Positions 25,746-33,852 of a stretch of DNA of 64,000 bases are shown here, piece after piece. The notes under the pieces were generated by a model that saw nothing but the letters and a program-made list of their open reading frames with translations, had not been told where the DNA came from and did not search any database. The stretch is from a bacterium (GTDB lineage Bacteria; Cyanobacteriota; Vampirovibrionia; Gastranaerophilales; Gastranaerophilaceae). Numbering within the stretch: the stretch's first letter is position 1; each line of letters starts with the position of its first letter. A program made the translations under genes and the position numbers. Location of the stretch: positions 1 to 64,000 of the forward strand of contig JAGAVG010000045.1 of assembly GCA_017942035.1 (NCBI GenBank). Direction: 5' to 3'.

Positions 25746-25964
25746 ATGTCAAATAGCACGATAAATATTTTCAGAAATAATCTAAAATATTATAGAAAAA
25801 AGGTAGGATTATCCCAAGAGGAATTAAGTGAAATTTCCGGAATAAGTTCTGACTATTTATCCGAAATTGAAAGAGGTAAGAAAACTCCAAGTTTTAAGAG
25901 GATGGACTTAATAGCGGAAGCTTTAAATATAGAAGTTTATAAATTATTTAAACCGCAAGAATAA
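25746..25964 (+). CDS. Small XRE-family HTH regulator
   Basis: A 72-aa single-domain helix-turn-helix protein of the Xre/Cro type. The HTH lies at about residues 11-65 (LKYYRKKVGLSQEELSEISGISSDYLSEIERGKKTPSFKRMDLIAEALN), with the recognition-helix element SDYLSEIERGKKTPS. There is no extra domain, so it should act as a dimer on DNA and is possibly autoregulatory. It is monocistronic, with a near-consensus promoter placed for leaderless translation and a strong bidirectional terminator 21 bp downstream. Its targets are unknown. Confidence 0.9.
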   Translation: MSNSTINIFRNNLKYYRKKVGLSQEELSEISGISSDYLSEIERGKKTPSFKRMDLIAEALNIEVYKLFKPQE

Positions 25965-25985
25965 AGTATTCAGGTACAATAAAAT

Positions 25986-26018
25986 AACAGGGCGAAATAA
26001 TCATTATTTCGCCCTGTT
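25986..26018. terminator. Bidirectional terminator
   Basis: A 16-bp perfect stem, 25986-26001 with 26003-26018, around a single C; core AACAGGGCGAAATAAT. T-rich sequence follows on the plus strand and A-rich sequence precedes it, so it can serve both the XRE gene and the convergent ctpA. Confidence 0.85.
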
Positions 26019-26039
26019 TCTGTTCTTTTAATAAATTTT

Positions 26040-27263
26040 CTAATATTGAGTTGCGATAGATTGTCCGTTTGTCATTTTTGTCAAGACTTCAATGGCTTTT
26101 TTAAGCTGGACATCGTCTTTATTTTTAACATTTTCTTCAGTTAATTCAACTTTAATATCAGGTGTTATACCCTTTTTATTAATATCCGTGCCATTTGGAG
26201 TAAGGTATTTTTGGATAGTAATATTGATACCGGCCTCATAAGGCAGTTTATTGATTTCCTGAACAAGTCCTTTTCCGAAAGATTGTTCCCCGATAATTAC
26301 GGCTCTGTGATTATCTTTCATTGCACCCGAGAAGATTTCACTTGCGGAGGCAGAACCTTTATTAATCAATACAACAACCGGTTTTCTAGTATAAACGGTG
26401 TTAGATGCCCGCTGAGTTTCTTTATAACCGTCTCTATCTACAGTACTTACGATTGTTCCGCCATTCAAGAACATATCGGATATATAAATCGCGTTTGTCA
26501 AAAGTCCGCCTGGGTTTGAACGAAGGTCGATAATGAAACCTTTTTTGTTTGCTGAATTGTTCAAAATATCCCCAAATTCTTTGGCGGCATTTCGGCTTAT
26601 AAAAGAGCTTAATCTTATATAGCACAAGTCATCAGGAATTTTCACTTCTATCGGTGTTTTTTGCGAAATTGATTTAATTTCAATTTCAGCTCTTGTTACT
26701 GTATAAACTTTAGGTTCGCAGTCTTTGCGTTTGATTAAAAGGTTAACCGTAGTGCCTTCTTTTCCGCGGATTTTATCGGCGGCTTTATCAACAGTAATTC
26801 CTTTTGTGCTTACTCCGTCGATTTCTAAAATCTCGTCATCTGCAAGCAGTCCTGCTTTTTCTGCTGGTGTATCTTCAATCGGAGCTATGACCATTAATTT
26901 TCCGTCTTTTACTCCAATCTGGATACCGATACCTTTTAATGAACCTTTTATTGAACTTGTTTCTTCTGCAAATTCTTTCGGGTCTAAAAATTTTGTATAA
27001 GGGTCATTCAAACTTGCAACCATTGTATTTATGGCAACATAAGCATCTTCATTAGTTTTTATTTTGTTGTCATATTTGTGGCGCCATTTATTCCAGTTTT
27101 GAGAATTATTTGTCTGATCGACATATTTTAAATTAACCAGCCTCCAGACCTGATCATATAATTCAACCGGAGTTGTTGCCATCACGTTATCCCTGATAAC
27201 CCAGCCGGTCAGGAATAAAAATGCACCTATTGCAATAATACTTTTTTTCATAAATTTTCTCAT
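26040..27263 (-). CDS. ctpA: C-terminal processing peptidase, S41 family (CtpA)
   Basis: A periplasmic serine protease that trims C-termini of exported proteins. The 407-aa precursor has an N-terminal signal or anchor (about 5-28). A PDZ domain (about 105-185) contains the carboxylate-binding loop GIGIQIG and GLLADDEILEIDG. The S41 core carries the catalytic serine in NKGSASASEIFSGAMKDN and the lysine in GEQSFGKGLVQ, four turns later as expected. CtpA matures photosystem D1 in cyanobacteria; other roles must apply in a non-photosynthetic relative. A GGAGG lies about 14 nt upstream of the chosen ATG; ATG 27251 is an alternative start. Confidence 0.93.
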   Translation of the reverse strand: MRKFMKKSIIAIGAFLFLTGWVIRDNVMATTPVELYDQVWRLVNLKYVDQTNNSQNWNKWRHKYDNKIKTNEDAYVAINTMVASLNDPYTKFLDPKEFAEETSSIKGSLKGIGIQIGVKDGKLMVIAPIEDTPAEKAGLLADDEILEIDGVSTKGITVDKAADKIRGKEGTTVNLLIKRKDCEPKVYTVTRAEIEIKSISQKTPIEVKIPDDLCYIRLSSFISRNAAKEFGDILNNSANKKGFIIDLRSNPGGLLTNAIYISDMFLNGGTIVSTVDRDGYKETQRASNTVYTRKPVVVLINKGSASASEIFSGAMKDNHRAVIIGEQSFGKGLVQEINKLPYEAGINITIQKYLTPNGTDINKKGITPDIKVELTEENVKNKDDVQLKKAIEVLTKMTNGQSIATQY

Positions 27264-27625
27264 ATACTACGTTTCTTCCTCCAAGTCCTCTCAATTCACT
27301 TTCACTAACTTTCTTATTCTTTAGATGCTTTTTTTAAAAAAAAGTTTCTTAGATAAAAAAATTGTGATAAATTAAGAGCCTCTTGAATTTATGGTAGCAT
27401 AATTCGGCAAAAAAATAAAGTCCGTATATAAGTCCGGATGAAACCATCATTGTAAATAAATGAAATTATCATTATATTGGATAGCTATGTATAACATACG
27501 AGTTTGCAGAGATGAAATTAAACTTCATCTATATAAATTTATCATGTATAATAAATACATTTTATTATTTGTTTATGCAATAATAACACATTAATATTTG
27601 TATATTTAAACCATACAATATTTAT
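27264..27625. other. Gene-free stretch, AT-rich
   Basis: About 360 bp without coding potential. It contains the ctpA leader, a small hairpin AGATGAA-attaaac-TTCATCT (27512-27532) and the promoter of the next gene. I see none of the dispersed repeat families here. Confidence 0.6.
27614..27619 (+). promoter_or_regulatory. -10 box for a leaderless XRE gene
   Basis: TACAAT (27614-27619), then 6 nt to ATG 27626. The -35 region (TTAATA, 27591-27596) is weak. Confidence 0.5.
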
Positions 27626-27952
27626 ATGGAAATAAAGAAAATATTAGGTTTAAAAATTAAAAGATTAAGACATAAACTGGGGCTTACTCAAGAACAATTT
27701 GCTGAAAAAATAGGATTGGCTACAAGAACACTTGCGGGTATTGAAATTGGAGAAAGTTTTGTTTCAGCAAATACCATTGATAATATTCTCAACTATGCCG
27801 GTATTTCATTTGAAGATTTTATAATTTCAAGTCACTTAAGACCTATTGATGAATTATTACAAGATATTTATAGATATCTTGATAAAATTAAAGATGATAG
27901 AAGTAAAGTTGAAAATATTTATAAAATAATACAAGCTATATCAAACGAGTAA
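27626..27952 (+). CDS. XRE-family HTH regulator with a C-terminal helical extension
   Basis: A 108-aa protein. The Xre-type HTH covers about residues 8-62 (IKRLRHKLGLTQEQFAEKIGLATRTLAGIEIGES...NTIDNILNYAG). A 40-residue helical tail follows (LLQDIYRYLDKIKDDRSKVENIYKII), probably for dimerisation. The protein encoded at 38384-38722 has the same layout and a similar tail, so the two are likely paralogues. The gene is monocistronic and predicted to be leaderless. It precedes, but does not overlap, an unknown two-gene unit that has its own Shine-Dalgarno leader. Confidence 0.85.
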   Translation: MEIKKILGLKIKRLRHKLGLTQEQFAEKIGLATRTLAGIEIGESFVSANTIDNILNYAGISFEDFIISSHLRPIDELLQDIYRYLDKIKDDRSKVENIYKIIQAISNE

Positions 27953-28085
27953 TTATTAATATTTGTAAAGCCCTAATGTATTAATTTATCATAGTTTTTA
28001 AAAATTATGTGAGATTATCACAAATAATTTAGCAATTTCCTTATCCTAAATGTTTTTATATATATAAACAGAAAGGATGGTTATT

Positions 28086-28418
28086 ATGACAATTACGGTT
28101 AAAGATTTGTATCGATATGATGAAAATTTTGATTGGGCAAAAATTCAACGATTGACCGGAAAAAGTAAGCCAAAAAAGACGGATATAGTTGACTTGTCAA
28201 GATTAGCGGCATTGAATGATAAAGACTTGTCAGTTTTTGTTGTTCGGAAAGAGGGAAAATCATTCCTAAATAATATTAAAGATGATGGTATGAGAACACA
28301 AGTTGCCGATGCATCAGGAGTAAAAAATGAAGGTCAAAATAATCAAAAAACTAATATTCTTCCACAAATTCCGATGGATAAAAGCATTTTTGATTATCAA
28401 AGGTGGGAGATGGTATAG
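28086..28418 (+). CDS. Unknown 110-aa protein, first gene of a small pair
   Basis: I do not recognise this family. The start is ATG 28086, with AGAAAGGA 10 nt upstream; ATG 28077 is too close to that site. The protein is soluble, with an N-terminal TVKDLYRYDENFDWAKIQRLTGKSKPKKTDIVDL segment, a central charged part and a disordered Asn/Gln-rich region before IFDYQRWEMV. It ends 2 bp before the next gene, and the two share a terminator, so they form a two-gene operon. Confidence 0.65.
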   Translation: MTITVKDLYRYDENFDWAKIQRLTGKSKPKKTDIVDLSRLAALNDKDLSVFVVRKEGKSFLNNIKDDGMRTQVADASGVKNEGQNNQKTNILPQIPMDKSIFDYQRWEMV

Positions 28419-28420
28419 TA

Positions 28421-28642
28421 ATGATAAATGCTATTAGAAATCCTAATTATGACAAAGTTCAACAATATTTGAGTAATCAAATTAAACAACCAGAAAATTT
28501 GCATGATTTAAAACGCAATGCAAATTTAAAAGCTCATCAGGCGGAACTTGCGCGTGCAAATGGCGATTTAGAACTTGCCTCAATACTTGCATATGAACAT
28601 CAACGGATAATTCAAGATATTAATAATTATTATAAAGGCTGA
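28421..28642 (+). CDS. Unknown 73-aa helical protein, second gene of a small pair
   Basis: A small all-helical protein (VQQYLSNQIKQPENLHDLKR, then AHQAELARANGDLELASILAYEHQRIIQDI). Start ATG 28421 has GGGAG about 11 nt upstream, within the 3' end of the preceding gene. An upstream in-frame GTG at 28403 would overlap that gene and is less likely. The stop codon lies inside the terminator stem. The family is unknown; the operon arrangement suggests that it works with the 110-aa protein. Confidence 0.65.
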   Translation: MINAIRNPNYDKVQQYLSNQIKQPENLHDLKRNANLKAHQAELARANGDLELASILAYEHQRIIQDINNYYKG

Positions 28643-28662
28643 AATTAATTTCCGCCTTTTAT
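28634..28662 (+). terminator. Rho-independent terminator of the small two-gene unit
   Basis: Stem AAAGGC-t-GAAAT / ATTTC-c-GCCTTT followed by TATTA. It overlaps the last codons and stop of the preceding gene. Confidence 0.75.
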
Positions 28663-28739
28663 TATAATGTAGTATTTTTGTCGGATTAATAAATTCTAGA
28701 CTAAAGTCTATCCTGCTTCCTAACTTACTATTTTATTTT

Positions 28740-29336
28740 CTATACTTCAACATTGTTGTCGTAACCGGTCAAAAATTTTAAAATTTCGTTGTTATATAAA
28801 TTGTCAACAGCACTGAATGGTAAAACTGTTCCGCCAAAGTTTTTTCTTACATTGGAAAGCACTCCGGCAACTTTTGAACGTCCGACGTAATCCATTTTTG
28901 TTACAACTGTTATTATTGGAAGATTGTAAGCTTGAACCCATTCTCTCATCTGAAAGTCGTTTTTCTGGATGTCATGGCGTCCGTCAATAAGCTGAATTAA
29001 ACAAGATATCTGCTCTCTTTTTAACAAATATTCTTCCAGATATTTCTGCCATTTGTTTTGTGCCTCTTTTGACACTTTTGCATAACCATATCCCGGCAAA
29101 TCGGCAATCATGAATTCATTCGAAAATTCAAAAAAGTTTATCAATCGGGTTTTTCCCGGAGTATTTGAAGTTTTTGCAAGTTTTTTATTATTAGCAAGTC
29201 CGTTTATAAAAGAAGATTTGCCGACATTTGACCTGCCCAGTAACGGAAATTCCGGCAGCGTATAATTCGGACACTGACTCAATTTTTCTGCGCTTATTAA
29301 AAATTTTGCCTGTAAAAATTTTGCTCCTGCTTTCAT
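28740..29336 (-). CDS. engB: Ribosome-biogenesis GTPase EngB/YsxC/YihA
   Basis: A 198-aa single-domain GTPase required for late 50S assembly. All G motifs are present: G1 GRSNVGKSS, G2 TPGKTRLINFF, G3 DLPGYGYAKVS, G4 VTKMD and G5 PFSA. The length is typical. It overlaps the upstream 88-aa gene by 1 bp and follows the exported TPR gene, so all three are co-transcribed. Confidence 0.95.
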   Translation of the reverse strand: MKAGAKFLQAKFLISAEKLSQCPNYTLPEFPLLGRSNVGKSSFINGLANNKKLAKTSNTPGKTRLINFFEFSNEFMIADLPGYGYAKVSKEAQNKWQKYLEEYLLKREQISCLIQLIDGRHDIQKNDFQMREWVQAYNLPIITVVTKMDYVGRSKVAGVLSNVRKNFGGTVLPFSAVDNLYNNEILKFLTGYDNNVEV

Positions 29337-29602
29337 TATCTTTTTGATACCGCCGCTATTTTTTCCTGCTGTTCTTTTAACCTTTTCTTAAACAAAACTG
29401 TCTGAAATAAATTATACATCTTGTCACTATTTACAACTGTAATTTGTGTTCTGTTTTTGACAAAATCTATATTTACCGACGGTTTCTGGTTAAAAATATT
29501 GTTTTTTAAATTTACAAGTTGGAATAAGCCCTCGGTTATTACACTCAAGGGCTCTCTCCAAAAAAGTTCAAATGAAGTTCTTATATTATTTTTCGATTTC
29601 AT
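29336..29602 (-). CDS. Unknown 88-aa protein in the engB operon
   Basis: A small cytoplasmic protein without a recognisable domain. It has a basic, partly amphipathic sequence (SFELFWREPLSVITEGLFQLVNLKNN; LFKKRLKEQQEKIAAVSKR). It overlaps both neighbours by 1 bp (TPR gene upstream, engB downstream), which supports genuine, coupled translation. Confidence 0.65.
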   Translation of the reverse strand: MKSKNNIRTSFELFWREPLSVITEGLFQLVNLKNNIFNQKPSVNIDFVKNRTQITVVNSDKMYNLFQTVLFKKRLKEQQEKIAAVSKR

Positions 29603-31479
29603 TATTTTCTTTTATTTTTTGATTTTTTGCCTTTATTCTGATCGGCTGTCGGAATTCCTCTCATTTTGTTAATGCGGGCTGTTACGTCAGCTTTATCAGC
29701 GGCACTAGGGTTCATAGCTAAATACTGTGTATAATATTTAACTGCTCCGCTTACATTGCCTTCTTTTTCGTAAGCTTGTGCTTTTAATTTAGCAATATCA
29801 GCGCTGTTGTGATAGAAGTCAATCGCTCTGTTGCAATATTCAATTGTAGATGCGTAGTTGCCTTCTTTAAACTGTCTTTTTGCAACATCAAAGAATTCAA
29901 TTGATTTAATCTCACAAAGGTCAATATATGCGATACCGTTTTTAGCAATCATGTTTTCAGGATCACTCATTAACGCTTTTTTCAATGCTGTTCTTGCTGT
30001 TCTGAATTGTTTGTTATGAACAAGAATTTCAGCGAGGAACAAGTCATCATCAACGTTATTAGAGAAGTTTACAGCATTTTCGAATGTATAAACTGCATCT
30101 TTTTCACGTCCTAAAGCCAAATAAGCTTCCCCTTTGATTACAGAATCCATAAGGTTGTTGCCGGCAGATTGAACAATATAATTCAAGCTGTCTTTTGCAA
30201 GCGGTGCCTGGTGAGTAAGACTTGCAAGTTTAAGTTTTGCAAGGTGCAATTCCAAATCATCCGGGCATTTTTCAATTGCTTTATTAATGTATTCATAAGC
30301 AAGATACATTTCTTTGTTTGTTGTCATATTGCCGCTGTCGGCTCTGTCTTTTGACATTTCATAATATGTATTTGCAAGACCGAGAACAGCATCCTCGTTG
30401 TAATTCGGGTCGTCAAGTAATCTTGTATAGAAATCAAGAGCCTGTTCGTATTTTCTAATACCCAATGACAAATCCGCAATTCTCAATTTAACTTCTTGAT
30501 AGTTAGGGTTGATTGCAAGAGTTGTTTTCAACTGTTCGATTGCAAATTCGGAATCTGCTCTGCTTTCATATACGTTAGCAAGATTAACGTAAGGTCTTGA
30601 GTATTCTGGTTTTACTAAAATAGCTTTTCTGAAAGAATTCAAAGCAGCTGGTTCGTTACCCTGTTTTAAATATAATTCACCCTGTAAGTTCCAGCCCGGA
30701 GCTGAATTCGGGTTAATATGCAAAGAGTGGTTAAGCCAGGTTAAAGCTGTTGACCAGTTTTTACGGCGGGTTTCAACCTGAGCCATGTGATACATAGATG
30801 TCGGGTTGTGTGAATTATATTTTAAAGCGCTTTCAAAATTCTTTTGAGCATCGTCAAGGTTGTTATTTGAAAGTTCTAAAACGCCCAAACTGTCATAAGC
30901 ATTTGCATATTGAGGGTTAATTTTTATTGACATCTTAAATAAATCACGGGCATCATTTTTGTTACCCAATTTCATTGTTGCAATACCCATTGCATTGTAT
31001 GCTTCATAGTAATTGCTATTTAAATTAACAGCAGTAACACATTCTTTTATTGCTGAATTCAACAAACCTCTTGTATTTTTGATGTAATCAACGTCAGAAG
31101 AAGTTGCTCTGTTAATATAAACAAGAGCTTGAGCATAGTGAAGTTCCGGTTTATTCGGATATTTTTTCAGCCATTTGTCAATATCAACCTGAGCCGGAGC
31201 CAATTTATATTGTTTTGCTCTGGAAATTGCACTAAGTGCAATGGCGTCAATATCATTCGGGTTTTTCTCTAAAATTGCTGCAATTTTCGGATCTGCATCT
31301 GAATACAAATTGTATTCAATTAATTTCGCAATTTCAGGGTACGACTTTTTAACAGTTGTTTTTGCAGGAGTTTGATTTTTTTGTACTTGAGCTTGCAAGT
31401 TTGCTGCATAAACTTGGTTTGTCAAAGTTAGGATACCGAGCGCGATTACAGATGATATTAAAAGTTTTTTTGTTTTCAT
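29602..31479 (-). CDS. Exported TPR-repeat protein
   Basis: A 625-aa precursor with a signal peptide (about 1-25, ending NQVYA) and more than ten tetratricopeptide repeats through the mature protein (for example YYEAYNAMGIATMKLGNKND; YANAYDSLGVLELSNNNLDD; GWNLQGELYLKQGNEPAALN). A Lys/Gly-rich tail follows. The TPR solenoid would lie in the periplasm and bind proteins. AGGAG precedes the ATG. Co-transcription with engB is probably incidental. Confidence 0.85.
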   Translation of the reverse strand: MKTKKLLISSVIALGILTLTNQVYAANLQAQVQKNQTPAKTTVKKSYPEIAKLIEYNLYSDADPKIAAILEKNPNDIDAIALSAISRAKQYKLAPAQVDIDKWLKKYPNKPELHYAQALVYINRATSSDVDYIKNTRGLLNSAIKECVTAVNLNSNYYEAYNAMGIATMKLGNKNDARDLFKMSIKINPQYANAYDSLGVLELSNNNLDDAQKNFESALKYNSHNPTSMYHMAQVETRRKNWSTALTWLNHSLHINPNSAPGWNLQGELYLKQGNEPAALNSFRKAILVKPEYSRPYVNLANVYESRADSEFAIEQLKTTLAINPNYQEVKLRIADLSLGIRKYEQALDFYTRLLDDPNYNEDAVLGLANTYYEMSKDRADSGNMTTNKEMYLAYEYINKAIEKCPDDLELHLAKLKLASLTHQAPLAKDSLNYIVQSAGNNLMDSVIKGEAYLALGREKDAVYTFENAVNFSNNVDDDLFLAEILVHNKQFRTARTALKKALMSDPENMIAKNGIAYIDLCEIKSIEFFDVAKRQFKEGNYASTIEYCNRAIDFYHNSADIAKLKAQAYEKEGNVSGAVKYYTQYLAMNPSAADKADVTARINKMRGIPTADQNKGKKSKNKRK

Positions 31480-31580
31480 TTTTTCTCCTACTTTTAATTT
31501 TAGTAAAGTTTTTCAAATTCTTCCAAAATTATTGTATAATAATGTTTATCAAAATGCAATAAATTAAATGATGTAGATGT

Positions 31581-32495
31581 ATGAGTATTAATAAAAATTC
31601 AAAAAATTATCTGGAAGATTTTAAATCCTATATTATAGTAGAGAAAAATTTTTCAAAATATACCGCAAAATCGTATTATTCAGACCTTTTAAGTTATTTA
31701 ATATGGTTGGATGAAACACCTTGTGAAAATGTAAATTTTTCTAAAGTTCGAGAATATTTGCATTTTATACAAAAATTTAATTATAAAAAAACTACAGTTG
31801 CACGAAAAATTTCATCAATTAAAACTTTTTATAAGTATCTTTGCCGCGAGCAAAAAATTGAAATTAATCCGGCATTAAATTTGAATGCTCCCAAAAAACC
31901 GAAGGCTTTGCCAAAATTTTTGACGCCGGATGAGGTTGAGAAAATTTTAAATAATATTAAAATTGAAACTCCGGCAGGTTACAGAAACAGGGCTATTCTG
32001 GAACTTTTGTGGGCGACCGGAATGCGTGTATCGGAACTTAGCGGTCTTAATTTCGGAGATTTGGATTTAGATAATAACGAAATAAAAGTTTTCGGTAAAG
32101 GCTCAAAGGAAAGAATTATTCTTGTCTCGGATAGGGCTAAAAATTACCTGAAACGCTACATTGATACGGCTCGGCCATTAGTAGCAAAAGGATACCGTTT
32201 AGAAGAAACAACGGAAAGCACCCCAATTTTTATTAATAAAACCGGCTACAGACTTCAGCCTCGTATGATTAGGAATGTAATAAATGAGGTTGTGGAAAAA
32301 ATTCAGTTGCCCAAACACGTTTCGCCGCACATGTTCAGACATAGTTTTGCGACACATTTGATAGAAAATGGAGCGGATTTGAGGGTTGTTCAAGAGCTTC
32401 TCGGCCATGCCAGCATTTCTAATACTCAAATTTACACCCATGTTTCGACCCAACACTTGAAAGATGTTTATAACGAAACCCATCCGCGGGCATAG
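31581..32495 (+). CDS. xerC: XerC/XerD-type tyrosine recombinase
   Basis: A 304-aa site-specific recombinase, probably for chromosome dimer resolution at dif. The N-terminal SAM-like core-binding domain spans about 10-90. The catalytic domain carries the full set: Arg in ATGMRVSEL, Lys in FGKGSKER, His-x-x-Arg in HMFRHSFATH, His in ELLGHASI and Tyr in TQIYTH. Its size and HMFRHSFATHLIENGADLR are those of XerC/D rather than an integron or phage integrase. A TATAAT at about 31536 gives a leader of about 40 nt. Two 81-bp repeats and palindromes follow it. Confidence 0.92.
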   Translation: MSINKNSKNYLEDFKSYIIVEKNFSKYTAKSYYSDLLSYLIWLDETPCENVNFSKVREYLHFIQKFNYKKTTVARKISSIKTFYKYLCREQKIEINPALNLNAPKKPKALPKFLTPDEVEKILNNIKIETPAGYRNRAILELLWATGMRVSELSGLNFGDLDLDNNEIKVFGKGSKERIILVSDRAKNYLKRYIDTARPLVAKGYRLEETTESTPIFINKTGYRLQPRMIRNVINEVVEKIQLPKHVSPHMFRHSFATHLIENGADLRVVQELLGHASISNTQIYTHVSTQHLKDVYNETHPRA

Positions 32496-32502
32496 TTAAC
32501 AT

Positions 32503-32583
32503 AAGACGCTAAGATACTAAGACTTTAAGTCACTAAGTTCTTTACGGTAATGCACTTATCGTCTTACCGTCCTATCGTCTTAG
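32503..32583. repeat. 81-bp dispersed repeat (AAGACGCTAAGA family), copy 1 of a tandem pair
   Basis: Nearly identical to 32639-32719 and about 23292-23372, with a partial copy at 37093-37127. It begins AAGACGCTAAGATACTAAG and ends TATCGTCTTAG, so the ends are loosely inverted; the centre has GACTTTAAGTC. A family A palindrome follows each full copy. Confidence 0.85.
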
Positions 32584-32638
32584 AATGGTAGGGTAGACTT
32601 TAGTCTACCAATGGAACAGATGTCAGGAAGGCTAAAAA

Positions 32639-32719
32639 AAGACGCTAAGATGCTAAGACTTTAAGTCACTAAGTTCTTTATGGTAATGCACTTATCGTCT
32701 TACCGTCCTATCGTCTTAG
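32639..32719. repeat. 81-bp dispersed repeat, copy 2 of a tandem pair
   Basis: Differs from copy 1 at only a few bases and is likewise followed by a family A palindrome, so the tandem unit is about 135 bp. Confidence 0.85.
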
Positions 32720-32759
32720 AATTGTAGGGTAGACTTTAGTCTACCCTACAATTGTTTTT
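32720..32759 (+). terminator. Extended family A palindrome acting as a probable terminator
   Basis: Arms of 16 bp (32720-32735 and 32738-32753) around the family A core, followed by GTTTTT. On the plus strand this has terminator form for xerC. It abuts the rpoD stop codon on the other strand. Confidence 0.65.
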
Positions 32760-33849
32760 ATGACTCAACGTATTCTCTCAAGCGTTTGCTTCTGTTTGGA
32801 TGGCGAAGTTTTCTGAGAGCTTTTGCTTCAATCTGTCTGATACGTTCACGGGTTACGCCGAACAATTGTCCTACTTCTTCAAGTGTTCTTTGACGGCCGT
32901 CATCCATACCGAAACGTAATCTCAATACGTCGCGTTCTCTTGGAGAAAGTGTGCAGAGAACTTCTGCCAAATCTTCTCTTAAAAGTTCTGATGCAACTGT
33001 CTTAATCGGCGCATCTGCGTCTTTATCTTCAATAAAGTCGCCTAATCTTGAATCTTCTTCTTTTCCGATAGGTGTTTCCAATGACAGAGGTTCCTGTGCA
33101 ATCTTAATGATTTCGCGCAATTTAGGAATTGAAACGTTCATTTCAATTGCAAGTTCATCTTCTGTCGGCTTTCTTGATAATTCCTGAGCCAGTCTTCTGG
33201 TAACTTTTTTCAATTTATTAATTGTTTCAACCATGTGAACAGGAATTCTGATGGTTCTTGCTTGATCAGCAATTGCACGGGTTATTGCTTGTCTAATCCA
33301 CCAAGTTGCGTAAGTTGAGAATTTGAATCCTCTTTCATGGTCAAATTTTTCTGCTGCTCTAATCAGACCTAAGTTTCCTTCCTGAATTAAGTCAAGGAAA
33401 AGCATTCCACGTCCGACATATTTTTTTGCAATGCTGACAACCAGACGAAGGTTAGCTTGAACAAGTTTTCTTTTTGCGATTGCTCCAGGAGTTCCACCCT
33501 CAAGAATTTTTCTTGCAAGTTCTATTTCTTCGTTTGCGGAAAGAAGTTTTATTCTTCCGATTTCTCTCAAATAAAGTCTAACCGGATCGTCAACAGCTAT
33601 TCCTTTCGGCATTTCAAGTTCTTGTTCTGATGGTGAAGTTTCAACATAGACATCGTCCATGTTCATTTTATTTCCCATTTTTTCAGTAACAATATCTTCA
33701 ATGTTATCTGTTGAGATATCCATGTTCATGTAATTTACATTGTCATCCTGTTCTTCCAAAACAAGATCATCATCAACATTTTGTAAATCCATATTATCTT
33801 CATCCATAATACTTACAACAGAGGAGTTTGGTTGTCTTTTTTTTGTCAT
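32758..33849 (-). CDS. rpoD: Primary sigma factor RpoD (sigma-70 group 1)
   Basis: Housekeeping sigma factor, 363 aa. An acidic N-terminus replaces a long region 1.1. Then come region 1.2 ([22 protein letters not shown]), region 2 ([26 protein letters not shown] and [23 protein letters not shown]), region 3 and region 4 ([40 protein letters not shown]). The region 2.4 and 4.2 residues are those that read TATAAT and TTGACA, consistent with the promoters seen in this window. It starts 3 bp after dnaG, the classical macromolecular-synthesis operon without rpsU. Confidence 0.95.
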   Translation of the reverse strand: MTKKRQPNSSVVSIMDEDNMDLQNVDDDLVLEEQDDNVNYMNMDISTDNIEDIVTEKMGNKMNMDDVYVETSPSEQELEMPKGIAVDDPVRLYLREIGRIKLLSANEEIELARKILEGGTPGAIAKRKLVQANLRLVVSIAKKYVGRGMLFLDLIQEGNLGLIRAAEKFDHERGFKFSTYATWWIRQAITRAIADQARTIRIPVHMVETINKLKKVTRRLAQELSRKPTEDELAIEMNVSIPKLREIIKIAQEPLSLETPIGKEEDSRLGDFIEDKDADAPIKTVASELLREDLAEVLCTLSPRERDVLRLRFGMDDGRQRTLEEVGQLFGVTRERIRQIEAKALRKLRHPNRSKRLREYVES

Positions 33850-33852
33850 TAA

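Noticed and set aside
28634-28662. tRNA or small RNA gene in the gap after the two-gene unit
   Set aside because: The structure is a simple terminator hairpin. No tRNA cloverleaf was found here or in other gaps by eye; a covariance-model scan would be decisive.
31581-32495. Integron or phage integrase
   Set aside because: Size and motifs are of XerC/D type, with no attC-like sites, cassette genes or phage genes nearby. The neighbouring repeats are a genome-wide dispersed family.
32503-32753. CRISPR array
   Set aside because: Only two long (81-bp) units, no regular short spacers, no cas genes; the same sequence is dispersed elsewhere.
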